DNA of 64,000 nucleotides from SZUA-36 sp963704855. Its GTDB lineage: Bacteria; Pseudomonadota; Gammaproteobacteria; Xanthomonadales; SZUA-36. Shown piece by piece: positions 26,443-34,422 of this stretch. The stretch covers positions 124,001 to 188,000 of the forward strand of contig CAVPHY010000024.1 in assembly GCA_963704855.1 (NCBI GenBank). The letters are read 5' to 3'. The translations under genes and the position numbers were made by a program. The first letter of the stretch is position 1. Each line of letters begins with the position of its first letter. The notes beneath the pieces are model-generated. The model did not search any database. It was not told where the DNA came from and saw nothing but the letters and a program-made list of their open reading frames with translations.

Positions 26443-28680
26443 TTATTGGTTTGGTGCAGTTCCAAACTCATCAAAAAACTGGCTTACATCGAAAATCTCC
26501 GAAAACCCGAATATCCAGCAGGTTTCTGATGTGTCAGAAAAATCCAGGCCTCCCGCCTTGATAGCATCATTCAGGTACCGGTCATCTTCGCCATTGTATT
26601 GGTTGCCTATGGTTCGGGCAGCACTCCAAAATGCGCCCGTTTTAGCATCTGCAGTTGCCCGCACCCATTCGGTGTCAGAGTCTGTTTTCAATCCCGGTGT
26701 GCCGTTTCCGGTCACGTTTCCATCGGCGATTTTATGGTAATTGGTATTGTTTTTGACATATGCCAGGTTAGCCGGGGCCGCGCTCTCCTCGTTCCAATCG
26801 CTGTGTTGAACAATGTGGATACGTGTTCTGGTATCGATACCCGGTAATTCCAACTTGACCTTGCGTACCATGTCTGCAGAAAAGTCAGACTGGCCCGCTT
26901 CAGCGATCCAGATATCACCATCGTTGTTTAGCGTATCTAATACGAGGTTCGTTACCGTATCCAGTGCTGTTTCATAGTTGCTGTGGGCGTCTGACCAATG
27001 GCTTCCAAATGCCATGTTGAACAATTCCGGCGCCGGTACATATTCACCGGATTGCGTTCCATATGCCCCGGCAACTGCATGAAACCTGACGTCAGAAAAA
27101 CGGGGGTCTGACAACATGGTGCCTACCGCCGCAACGGAGTGAATATCATCCACATCGGTTTTACTGTCGAACTGCGGTAAAAACAAATCTTTGTTTATGT
27201 CGAACCAACCCAGCATAGGTGCAGGGACATCTGTTTCGGTACCCGGTATCAGCCACCGGTTGTTAGCCAGGTCAACACCACCACCCATCTCTTCCTGCAC
27301 CACCCGGTCGATGACAAACAGGCCTTTTTCCGCCATCGCGTCAAATGTATCACTGCCGTTGTTCGGGAAATTGCCGCGGGTCCTGTGAATATTGAAGCCG
27401 CGTGCAAACTTTCTGCCAAAAGCTTGCTCAATTCCGTCTTTTCCAATCATAAAACCAAGTAAGCCTCCCCAGGTAGCAGCTGGATTGTCTGAATCCCAGC
27501 CTGCCAGTACGGCAATTTTGACCGTTTCCTTAAAATCACCCTGACCATAGAACAGGCTGACGAGGCTGGAAGCAAAGTTGATGCCCGAGGCAAAACAGCC
27601 ATTGCAGTAGAGATCCCTTGATGTCAGGTCATAACCATCGAGTTGTTCGAGTTGGTATCGAACATAGGCTTCATCGCGAACCTGCTCCCACGGGACACCT
27701 GCGTTGTAGCGGCTTTTCACAAAATCAAACATTTTTGCGGAATAGGACTGGTCCGGCAGTCGATGCCGGGCCTTATCCGCCATCCAGAGAACCTGGTCCC
27801 TCATGGGCAAACCCGGGTCAACAAGTGATGCCAGTGAATACATGACCACGTAAAACTCAGAGGCCCAGGCTGCATTTTCACGGGCGGTTGTGCGAATCGG
27901 CAGATATGCCATACGCAGAGCCAAATCCGGCCGTGCCGGTGCAAACAGACCGAATATCTCGGTGGTGAGCTGGGCATCAATCATATCGTAATGAGGGTTG
28001 TTGGCAGGCTCGCTGGTCGCTGGCGGCAGAAGACCGTCGGTACGCATGAGATCGTGTGCCTGTTGATTGGAAACCCAGAGAAAGTTTTCTTTTTCCCCCT
28101 TATTGTTAGTGAATGGCGTGTTTTCGTCCGAATAAATGTGTTTCAACCAGCCATCACGTATTTGTTCGCCGGTCAGCATGCTGGTCCGGTTGATAAGAAG
28201 CAGGTGCTGATACATGTATTCAATGTCGGTGTCATCATCGGCACCCCAGACACCCCCTTCGCCTTCAAACACCCAGTCGATGGTTGCTGACAGATCACTG
28301 GGGTTACCCTCTGCCCAGATGCTGGCTTGATCCGGCTGACCCCATGACTCGCGGGTGTAGAACTCACCGTGATGTCCCTCGCCCCCGATCTTGTCCATCT
28401 CGGTCACCAGTCCGGTCCAATTGGCGATGCACTGACCCAGCCAGAAACCGTAGAGCTTGTTGAAATAGTCCTCACGTGAAACAACCAGTTCATTGGTATC
28501 GGGCGAATAGGGAAGGTATTCCATCAACGGGTTGGAGGGCGTGGTATAACTCAAAACCTTGCTGGAAGGTATCCCCCCGGTGTTCCCGGTCGCCGACTGA
28601 ATCTCTTCTGAAGATTGACCACACCCCGAAATACATGCGGAAGCCAGCATGGAAACCAATAGGGCTAACTGATGGTTCAT
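26443..28680 (-). CDS. Lipoprotein with ADP-ribosylglycohydrolase domain and nucleoside-hydrolase-like C-terminal domain
   Basis: 745 residues. The signal peptide has a lipobox ending ISGC (C20). Residues about 65-450 match the ADP-ribosylglycohydrolase fold: NKLYGFWLGQCIANWTG, the metal-binding D148-D152 (GADDDTDIEYMY), and the second metal motif GWDSDNPAATWGGLLG. From about 495 a second domain begins with FDSKTDVDDIHSVAAVG, like the DxDxxDD opening of nucleoside hydrolases and DUF1593 proteins, and ends DTSETCWIFGFSEIF. A secreted, membrane-anchored enzyme removing ADP-ribose or ribosyl groups is the simplest reading; the substrate is unknown. It stands alone. Confidence 0.82.
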   Translation of the reverse strand: MNHQLALLVSMLASACISGCGQSSEEIQSATGNTGGIPSSKVLSYTTPSNPLMEYLPYSPDTNELVVSREDYFNKLYGFWLGQCIANWTGLVTEMDKIGGEGHHGEFYTRESWGQPDQASIWAEGNPSDLSATIDWVFEGEGGVWGADDDTDIEYMYQHLLLINRTSMLTGEQIRDGWLKHIYSDENTPFTNNKGEKENFLWVSNQQAHDLMRTDGLLPPATSEPANNPHYDMIDAQLTTEIFGLFAPARPDLALRMAYLPIRTTARENAAWASEFYVVMYSLASLVDPGLPMRDQVLWMADKARHRLPDQSYSAKMFDFVKSRYNAGVPWEQVRDEAYVRYQLEQLDGYDLTSRDLYCNGCFASGINFASSLVSLFYGQGDFKETVKIAVLAGWDSDNPAATWGGLLGFMIGKDGIEQAFGRKFARGFNIHRTRGNFPNNGSDTFDAMAEKGLFVIDRVVQEEMGGGVDLANNRWLIPGTETDVPAPMLGWFDINKDLFLPQFDSKTDVDDIHSVAAVGTMLSDPRFSDVRFHAVAGAYGTQSGEYVPAPELFNMAFGSHWSDAHSNYETALDTVTNLVLDTLNNDGDIWIAEAGQSDFSADMVRKVKLELPGIDTRTRIHIVQHSDWNEESAAPANLAYVKNNTNYHKIADGNVTGNGTPGLKTDSDTEWVRATADAKTGAFWSAARTIGNQYNGEDDRYLNDAIKAGGLDFSDTSETCWIFGFSEIFDVSQFFDEFGTAPNQ

Positions 28681-28729
28681 ATTTTCGAAACTCCTGTTGA
28701 TTCGCTGACCGGATACGGCTAATGGGCGG

Positions 28730-28751
28730 CCCCTTTTACTGGCCCCTTTTA
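28730..28751. repeat. Right-end copies of the ggggccggatac repeat family
   Basis: GGCCCCTTTTACT is followed immediately by GGCCCCTTTTATT, matching the right end of the repeat at 25202-25220. The left arm is absent or reduced to CCGGATACGG. Edges approximate. Confidence 0.5.
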
Positions 28752-28879
28752 TTCAAACAAAGTTTAGCTTTCACCTTACGTATCTTTCGTGTGCCCTGCC
28801 ACGAGAAAATACACGAAACAAGTAACGTTAAATTGTGACAAGTAATGATAATCACATTGTAACTCTGAGGATAATAACA

Positions 28880-29326
28880 ATGAAAACATGGACTATATTT
28901 GCCACCTTATCTTTATGTCTGGCAAGCGCTTCGGCACAAGCGGTTGAGTTAGATGTACCTAACTTTTCTTTTGAGGATCCGGCAGCTGACGGACCGGCTA
29001 CAAACTGGGTCTCCAATGGCGCAGGGGGAACGGCTTCCTTTGTGTATGGTTTTACTTCTGCCTCTGACGGCGTTCAGTATCACTATTTAAACCTCGCGGA
29101 TTTAAGCGGCCCGAACCCGAGCGTGACCCAGAGCAACCCGGGGTTAATCGGCGCTGCAAAAGTTGGCACCTATACGCTTACCGTTGCCGGTGGCAGACGA
29201 AATAACGACGCAACAACAGACGGTTCATACGTGATTGAATTGCTTGCCGGTGGTGTGGTTATCGGGTCGACAACAGTGAATGATCCTTTTAATACATATG
29301 CTCCGGATACATGGATTACTTTCTGA
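28880..29326 (+). CDS. Small secreted protein, 3' end replaced by a dehydrogenase gene fragment
   Basis: 148 residues from ATG 28880 with a clear signal peptide (TIFATLSLCLASASAQA). The mature part opens LDVPNFSFEDPAADGPATNW. That is the usual start of a PEP-CTERM-type or carbohydrate-binding jelly-roll protein (NxSFEDP...W), normally followed by more strands than remain here. The frame ends with TWITF inside sequence copied from the 3' end of a garR-like gene (29311-29340). So the protein is probably a truncated form. AGGATAATAACA precedes the ATG. Confidence 0.6.
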   Translation: MKTWTIFATLSLCLASASAQAVELDVPNFSFEDPAADGPATNWVSNGAGGTASFVYGFTSASDGVQYHYLNLADLSGPNPSVTQSNPGLIGAAKVGTYTLTVAGGRRNNDATTDGSYVIELLAGGVVIGSTTVNDPFNTYAPDTWITF

Positions 29327-29340
29327 AACTGGAGAAGTAG
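29311..29340 (+). pseudogene. Fragment of the 3' end of a beta-hydroxyacid dehydrogenase gene
   Basis: The 30 bases encode MDYFLKLEK and stop, identical in protein to the last ten codons of the gene ending at 25025. Three DNA differences are synonymous, plus TAG for TAA. It is in a different frame from the secreted-protein gene it interrupts. Confidence 0.75.
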
Positions 29341-29486
29341 TTCGAACGATAGCTGAACACTGGACTATCGAATAAAAAGGCTCTGCTCGACCGCATGTCT
29401 AGCCCTCGCATTCGCAGATAAGCCCGGCGCGTCTAGGGCCACCGCAGCAAATCCGAAAAATCCGTACAGGACAACAGACATTTAAT

Positions 29487-29506
29487 ACATGATATTGATG
29501 TCATGT
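29487..29506. promoter_or_regulatory. Palindrome upstream of the HTH gene, possible operator
   Basis: ACATGA (29487-29492) and TCATGT (29501-29506) form an inverted repeat in an A+T-rich stretch about 60 bases before the HTH start. MarR-like proteins often bind such a site in their own promoter; this is inference. Confidence 0.4.
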
Positions 29507-29563
29507 TATTTATGTCCTAAAATTTGTCTGGCCTTACGTCGTGAATAAAGGAGCGGGACAGGC

Positions 29564-29950
29564 GTGATCGAACACGAATGGACGTTTTTCAGCAATTATG
29601 CGCACGTGCTGATATTCCTGGCGCAAAATCCCGGTGCTTTGCTCCGCGAAGTGGCTGACCGGGTCGGTGTTACCGAACGCACGGCTGTGCGCCTGATAAA
29701 CCAGTTGGATGAGGCGGGTATATTGAAGCGAGTGAAGCAGGGGCGGCGGAATGTCTACAGGATCACGACCAATGAATATCTTCGCCATCCGCTCGAGGCC
29801 CACTGCACGATCGAGGAATTGCTGAAACCGATTCTGCGGCCTGGCGAGGAAACCGCTACAGACCTTACCGTGACCAAGAACCCGAAGACTGGCCATTCTG
29901 GTGCCAGGGAACCATTGACCGAGCAAACACAACCGGAGCACCGCCAATGA
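29564..29950 (+). CDS. Winged-helix DNA-binding protein (MarR/ArsR-like)
   Basis: 128 residues, start GTG 29564 behind AAAGGAG. A compact helix-turn-helix covers about 12-80: HVLIFLAQNPGALLREVADR, VTERTAVRLINQLDEAGIL, and the wing VKQGRRNVYRIT. A short C-terminal tail with no recognisable ligand domain follows. Its last four bases overlap the next gene, so it heads the Mrp operon and may regulate it. Which signal it senses is not visible. Confidence 0.8.
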   Translation: MIEHEWTFFSNYAHVLIFLAQNPGALLREVADRVGVTERTAVRLINQLDEAGILKRVKQGRRNVYRITTNEYLRHPLEAHCTIEELLKPILRPGEETATDLTVTKNPKTGHSGAREPLTEQTQPEHRQ

Positions 29951-30432
29951 ACAACGCGATTGAATCAAAAAAGGCACTTATCTTTATGACCGTCCTGGCC
30001 TTGTTATCTACTGCGCCTGCCGCTTCAGCCGTAGAGGCCCTCTCCACGTCCGAATTGGCGTTGCACTGCAACCTGTATTACGATGAGACCGCCACGGAAG
30101 ATCGCACGTTTTGTGTGCGCTATATCCAGGGGTTCATCGATGGCGCAGTGGCAACCGATGAAAGTGTGCTCAACAATGTAACCAGGGAATACGAAAAGGA
30201 AGAGACATTCAGCGAACGCGCCACTCGTACACGCATCGGTACCCGCCTGAAGACCTACGGCCCGTCGGTTTACGCGGAATACTGTTTTGGCGATCCGGTT
30301 CCGCTGGCCGAGGTCGTCGAGCATGTGGTGACAGACCTTGCTGATGGTTCGATGGCCAAGGATTACACGCTGGCACGGGATGTCGTGTATCTTAGTCTTC
30401 GAACGCACTATCCTTGCATCACCGAAGACTGA
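29947..30432 (+). CDS. Rap1a/Tai-like secreted protein
   Basis: 161 residues. A signal peptide covers about 1-28 (ending APAASA). The mature domain has the spacing of the Rap1a/Tai family: LHCNLYY, TFCVRYIQGFIDGAV, YAEYCFGDPVPLAEVVEHVV, and the closing HYPCITED. That makes four cysteines in two likely disulfides. Tai proteins include type VI effector immunity proteins, but most family members sit in unrelated loci, and no effector gene is present here. Coupled to the HTH gene upstream and 6 bases before mnhE, so probably co-expressed with the antiporter. Role unknown. Confidence 0.72.
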   Translation: MNNAIESKKALIFMTVLALLSTAPAASAVEALSTSELALHCNLYYDETATEDRTFCVRYIQGFIDGAVATDESVLNNVTREYEKEETFSERATRTRIGTRLKTYGPSVYAEYCFGDPVPLAEVVEHVVTDLADGSMAKDYTLARDVVYLSLRTHYPCITED

Positions 30433-30438
30433 CTCGTC

Positions 30439-30963
30439 ATGGAACGACAGGCTGCTAACCAGGGTGCCGCCAGCACCCGGATTGATCTCATTGCGCGCAT
30501 GGTGCTTTTAGCAGCGCTGCTGGCGGCGGCCTGGGTCTTGTGGTCGGGTTTTTTCACGCCGCTGTTACTGGCGCTGGGCGCCTTTTCCTGCGCCTTGGTA
30601 GTTTACCTGGCCTACCGTATGCACCTGTTCGATACGGATGTCTTCGCGCTGAGGCTCAGTCTGCGCCTGTTTCGTTTCTGGGCCTGGCTGGCCGGGGAGG
30701 TGGTTCGTTCCAGTATCGAAGTGTCGCGCCTTGTCCTGAGTCCGAAGAAACCAATCAGCCCGACCGTGGTGGAATTTCCGACCACCTGCACCCACCCGGT
30801 GGACGTTGCCATCCTGGGCAATTCGATTACCCTGACTCCAGGCACCCTCACGCTCAATATCGAGGGCGGCAAAATACTCGTTCATTCACTCACCACGCAG
30901 GGCGCCCGGGACATCCAGGCGGGCGAAATGGATCGCCGCGTCGCGGCGCTGCGGTCGGGCTGA
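30439..30963 (+). CDS. mnhE: Mrp-type Na+/H+ antiporter subunit E
   Basis: 174 residues. Two N-terminal helices (about 20-60) are followed by a cytoplasmic domain with the subunit E signature: RLFRFWAWLAGEVVRSSIEV near 75 and NSITLTPGTLTLNIEGGKIL near 130, ending HSLTTQGARDIQAGEMDRRV. It is part of the membrane complex exporting Na+ in exchange for H+. First of nine co-directional, mostly overlapping genes. Confidence 0.93.
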   Translation: MERQAANQGAASTRIDLIARMVLLAALLAAAWVLWSGFFTPLLLALGAFSCALVVYLAYRMHLFDTDVFALRLSLRLFRFWAWLAGEVVRSSIEVSRLVLSPKKPISPTVVEFPTTCTHPVDVAILGNSITLTPGTLTLNIEGGKILVHSLTTQGARDIQAGEMDRRVAALRSG

Positions 30964-30964
30964 A

Positions 30965-31267
30965 GTGTACTACGTCGTCGCCATTGCCTTACTGGTCACT
31001 ATGGCCCTGGCACTCACTCGCGCGCTGATCGGACCGACGGTTTATGACCGCGTTCTGGCGGTGAACATGCTCGGTACAAAGACGGTTCTGCTGTTTTCAG
31101 TGATCGCGTTCCTCTCCGGTCGGCCGGATTTTCTGGACCTTGCGCTGGCCTATGCATTGATCAACTTTATCGGGGTTCTGGCGGTGCTGGCGTTCTTTCG
31201 TTCCCGCGCGGACAAGCGCGCCGAGGAAGAACTTGACAAGCCGCCGGAAACCGGGGCGGCAGGCTGA
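30965..31267 (+). CDS. mnhF: Mrp-type Na+/H+ antiporter subunit F
   Basis: 100 residues, three helices. The central conserved stretch is ALIGPTVYDRVLAVNMLGTK, then DLALAYALINFIGVLAVLAF. Start is GTG 30965, one base past the mnhE stop. The C-terminal tail is charged (DKRAEEELDKPPE). Confidence 0.93.
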   Translation: MYYVVAIALLVTMALALTRALIGPTVYDRVLAVNMLGTKTVLLFSVIAFLSGRPDFLDLALAYALINFIGVLAVLAFFRSRADKRAEEELDKPPETGAAG

Positions 31268-31596
31268 TGCTGGGTACCATACTCGATGTAATCAGCTGGA
31301 TACTGCTGACTGCCGGTGGCGTGTTCGTGCTGATTGGTGGCATCGGCGCCTTACGTATGCCCAACCTGTATACGCGCATGCATGCCGCCAGCGTCACCGA
31401 CACGATGGGCGCCGTGCTGGTGATGACCGGGGTGATGGTGCAGGCCGGCCTGACCCTGGCAACCATCAAGCTGGCAGCCATCCTGCTTTTTCTATTGATC
31501 ACCAGCCCGACAGCATCCTATGCCCTGGCTAGTGCGGCCCTGCTGGCCGGTATCAAACCGGATGCCGGCCAGGCCCCCGACGAGACGGCCGGCTGA
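31267..31596 (+). CDS. mnhG: Mrp-type Na+/H+ antiporter subunit G
   Basis: 109 residues, three helices. Family hallmark ALRMPNLYTRMHAASVTDTM follows the first helix, then a long hydrophobic second half. ATG overlaps the mnhF stop by one base, and the stop overlaps the next ATG by one base. Confidence 0.93.
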   Translation: MLGTILDVISWILLTAGGVFVLIGGIGALRMPNLYTRMHAASVTDTMGAVLVMTGVMVQAGLTLATIKLAAILLFLLITSPTASYALASAALLAGIKPDAGQAPDETAG

Positions 31597-32576
31597 TGGT
31601 TATCGTCTTTGGCATCTTCCTGCTGACGCTGCTGGTGATTACTGCCGTGGCCATCGTCCAGACCCGAAACCTGTTCGTCGCCGTCATGTTGCTGGGTATT
31701 TTCAGCCTGCTGATTGCAATCAACTTCTTCCTGCTCGATGCGGCCGATGTGGCATTGACTGAGGCGGCAGTGGGCGCCGGCATTTCCACGGTGCTTTTCC
31801 TCGGCGCATTGGCGCTGACCACGGAACGGGAACGGCTGGGCACTCGACATCGCTGGTTGTCTCTCTTTGTTGTAGCCAGCGCCACGCTGGTGGTGCTGTA
31901 CGCCACTTTCGACAAGCCACTTTTCGGTGATCCCAATGCGCCGGTTCATCAACATGTGGCCCCGTGGTACCTGGAGAAAACGCCCGAATACATCGATATC
32001 CCCAACGTGGTGACCGCGGTGCTGGGCAGCTACCGGGGCTATGACACGCTCGGTGAGGTTTTCGTGGTGTTCACCGCCGGCATCGGCGTCATGTTCCTGC
32101 TCTCAGCCTATAGCGGCGGGGCAAACCGGCGCAAAAGGGAAGCCTCCGGTATCGGTCTGCGTGAACACCTGATTCCCCGCGTGGTTGGCCGTCTGCTGGT
32201 ACCCTTCATCCTGTTGTTCGGTCTGTATGTGCAGTTCCATGGCGACTACGGACCCGGCGGCGGTTTCCAGGCCGGCGCCCTGATCGCGGCGGCTTTCATT
32301 CTGTATGCACTGGTTGAAGGTGAGGAGCGCACCCTGGCTGCCCTGCCCAAAAGCTGGCTGATCGCGCTGATGTCCGGCGGCGCCCTGCTTTACGGCGGCG
32401 TGGGTATGGCCGGCATTTTCCTCGGCGCCAATTTTCTCGACTACTCGGTGCTGGCCAGTGATCCGATCGCGGGTCAGCACCTCGGAATCATTCTCATCGA
32501 GGCGGGCGTTGGCATGACCGTGACCGGCGTACTGCTCAGTATCTTCCATTCGTTTGCCGCCAGGGACCGGGCCTGA
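31596..32576 (+). CDS. mnhB: Mrp antiporter subunit B with N-terminal DUF4040 (MbhD-like) domain, fused
   Basis: 326 residues. Residues 1-75 are a three-helix DUF4040/MbhD unit (NLFVAVMLLGIFSLLIAINF, EAAVGAGISTVLFL). Residues 85-180 resemble MbhE. From about 190 comes MnhB itself (RLLVPFILLFGLYVQFHGDY, GPGGGFQAGALIAAAFILYA). In many bacteria the MbhD/E part is the C-terminus of MnhA; here it is joined to B, as in archaeal-style Mrp and MBH clusters. Overlaps the flanking genes by one base each. Confidence 0.9.
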   Translation: MVIVFGIFLLTLLVITAVAIVQTRNLFVAVMLLGIFSLLIAINFFLLDAADVALTEAAVGAGISTVLFLGALALTTERERLGTRHRWLSLFVVASATLVVLYATFDKPLFGDPNAPVHQHVAPWYLEKTPEYIDIPNVVTAVLGSYRGYDTLGEVFVVFTAGIGVMFLLSAYSGGANRRKREASGIGLREHLIPRVVGRLLVPFILLFGLYVQFHGDYGPGGGFQAGALIAAAFILYALVEGEERTLAALPKSWLIALMSGGALLYGGVGMAGIFLGANFLDYSVLASDPIAGQHLGIILIEAGVGMTVTGVLLSIFHSFAARDRA

Positions 32577-32932
32577 TGGAACTGCTGGGTCTTTATCATT
32601 ACTGGGTGTTCGCGGTCTTATTGATGATTGGTTTCTACGCCGTCGTGGCCAAGGAAAACCTGATCAAGAAACTGATCGGAATCTCGTTATTCCAGGCCGC
32701 GGTGTTCCTGCTCTACATCACCATGAGCAAGGTCAGTGGCGGCACCGCTCCCATTCTGCAGGAAGGCATGACAGACCTGGTATTTTCCAATCCGTTGCCG
32801 CAGGTACTCATACTCACGGCGATCGTGGTAGGAATCTCGACCACCGCGCTGGGCCTGGGTATCGTGGTTCGCATCAAGGAGGAATACGGCACGGTCGAGG
32901 AGCACGACATCCAGGAGATTGACCGTAGATGA
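32576..32932 (+). CDS. mnhC: Mrp-type Na+/H+ antiporter subunit C (NuoK-like)
   Basis: 118 residues, three helices homologous to NuoK. Conserved segments are FYAVVAKENLIKKLIGISLF, NPLPQVLILTAIVVGISTTA and LGLGIVVRIKEEYGT. The acidic residue in the first segment and the NPLPQ(V/A)L motif are standard for subunit C. ATGA overlap with mnhD. Confidence 0.93.
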   Translation: MELLGLYHYWVFAVLLMIGFYAVVAKENLIKKLIGISLFQAAVFLLYITMSKVSGGTAPILQEGMTDLVFSNPLPQVLILTAIVVGISTTALGLGIVVRIKEEYGTVEEHDIQEIDRR

Positions 32933-34422
32933 CGGGCATGGATGCTCACCTGCCGGTGTTGCAGGTCGTCATACCGATGCTGATTGCCCCGCTGGTGATC
33001 CTGCTGCGCCCGCGCGGGCTGGCATGGGCCGCAACCACCGCTGCCAGCCTGGTGGCGTTCCTGATCGCAATTCAACTGACCGCCGGTGTGGTCGGCGGTG
33101 AAGATTTCTACTATGAACTCGGCGGCTGGCCTGCGCCTTACGGCATAGCCCTTGCCGTTGACAGTTTCAGTGCGCTGTTACTGCTGATCCTGACCGGGGC
33201 GTCGACTACCGCACTGATCGCCGGCAAAGCCAGCATCGATACCCAGATCGAGGCTCCTCGCCAGCCCCTGTTTTATTCCGCCTGGTTGCTTGTACTGGCC
33301 GGACTGGCCGGCATCCTGGTTGCGGCTGATGCTTTCAACATATTCGTTTTTATGGAAATTTCGTCGCTGGCCAGCTACGTGCTGATCGCAGGCGGACCGG
33401 ACCGCCGCGCCTTGCCGGCGGTGTTCAAGTACCTGTTGATGGGTACGATAGGCGCGACGTTCTACCTGATCGGCATCGGCCTGGTTTACATGATGACCGG
33501 CACTCTGAACCTGGCCGATATGGAAGTGCGCATCCACGAAGTCGCGGACCAGAAGCCCATCCTGGTTGCGGCCGGCTTCATTACCGTGGGCCTGGCGCTG
33601 AAAGCCGCAGTCTTCCCGCTGCACGTCTGGTTACCCAATGCTTATACCTACGCGCCTCATGCGGTGACGGTATTCCTGGCGGCTTGCGCCACCAAGATTG
33701 CCCTGTACGTGCTGCTGCGCTTCGATTTTGTCGTCTTTCAACAAAACCTGGCCGGTCATGAAGTGCAATTTGCTGCTTTCCTGATGCCGTTGGCGGCGCT
33801 CGCCGTCCTGGTCGGCTCTGCCGTGGCATTGTTCGAGACGAATCTGAAGCGCCTGCTGGCTTTTTCTTCGGTGGCACAGATTGGTTATATCCTGCTCGGC
33901 GCCAGCATGGTAAGTGTACTCGGCCTGACCGCCAGCCTGCTGCATATGTTCAACCATGCGCTGGCCAAAGGCACGCTGTTCCTGGCCGTGATGTGCCTGG
34001 CCTTGCGGATCGCCGACCTGAACCTGGGCCAACTGGCCGGTGCGGCCCGGCGCATGCCGTGGACTTTCGGGGCACTGCTGCTGGGTGGATTGAGCCTGAT
34101 CGGCGTACCCGGCACAGCCGGCTTCATCAGCAAGTGGTACCTGGTGTCGGCCGCCCTCAATGAAGGCATTGCCGGCCTCATGATTATCGCGGTGATCGTG
34201 ATCGGTTCACTGATGGCCGTGGTTTACATCTGGCGTATCGTTGAGACCGCCTGGTTCAAACCGGCAACGGATGATACAGCCATCCTGACGGAAGCGCCGT
34301 TGCCGGTATTGCTCGTCACCTGGCTGGCTGCGTTGACCAACGTGTGGTTCGGGCTGGCGCCGTCGTTGCCTGTTTGGTTATCGGGAACCGCGGCCGAATC
34401 TCTGTTGCAACATCTGCCATGA
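32929..34422 (+). CDS. mnhD: Mrp-type Na+/H+ antiporter subunit D
   Basis: 497 residues, 13-14 helices, NuoM/N-like. The TM5 glutamate is in FNIFVFMEISSLASYVLIAG. The broken-helix lysine region reads LALKAAVFPLHVWLPNAYTY, followed by AFSSVAQIGYILLGAS and GVPGTAGFISKWYL. This is one of the two or three ion-pumping modules of the complex. The stop overlaps the next ATG (34419). Confidence 0.93.
   Translation: MTGMDAHLPVLQVVIPMLIAPLVILLRPRGLAWAATTAASLVAFLIAIQLTAGVVGGEDFYYELGGWPAPYGIALAVDSFSALLLLILTGASTTALIAGKASIDTQIEAPRQPLFYSAWLLVLAGLAGILVAADAFNIFVFMEISSLASYVLIAGGPDRRALPAVFKYLLMGTIGATFYLIGIGLVYMMTGTLNLADMEVRIHEVADQKPILVAAGFITVGLALKAAVFPLHVWLPNAYTYAPHAVTVFLAACATKIALYVLLRFDFVVFQQNLAGHEVQFAAFLMPLAALAVLVGSAVALFETNLKRLLAFSSVAQIGYILLGASMVSVLGLTASLLHMFNHALAKGTLFLAVMCLALRIADLNLGQLAGAARRMPWTFGALLLGGLSLIGVPGTAGFISKWYLVSAALNEGIAGLMIIAVIVIGSLMAVVYIWRIVETAWFKPATDDTAILTEAPLPVLLVTWLAALTNVWFGLAPSLPVWLSGTAAESLLQHLP

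Noticed and set aside
30540..31028. Long overlapping frames on both strands across the Mrp and photolyase genes
   Set aside because: They are Arg/His/Pro-rich shadow frames over well-supported conserved proteins, without start context.
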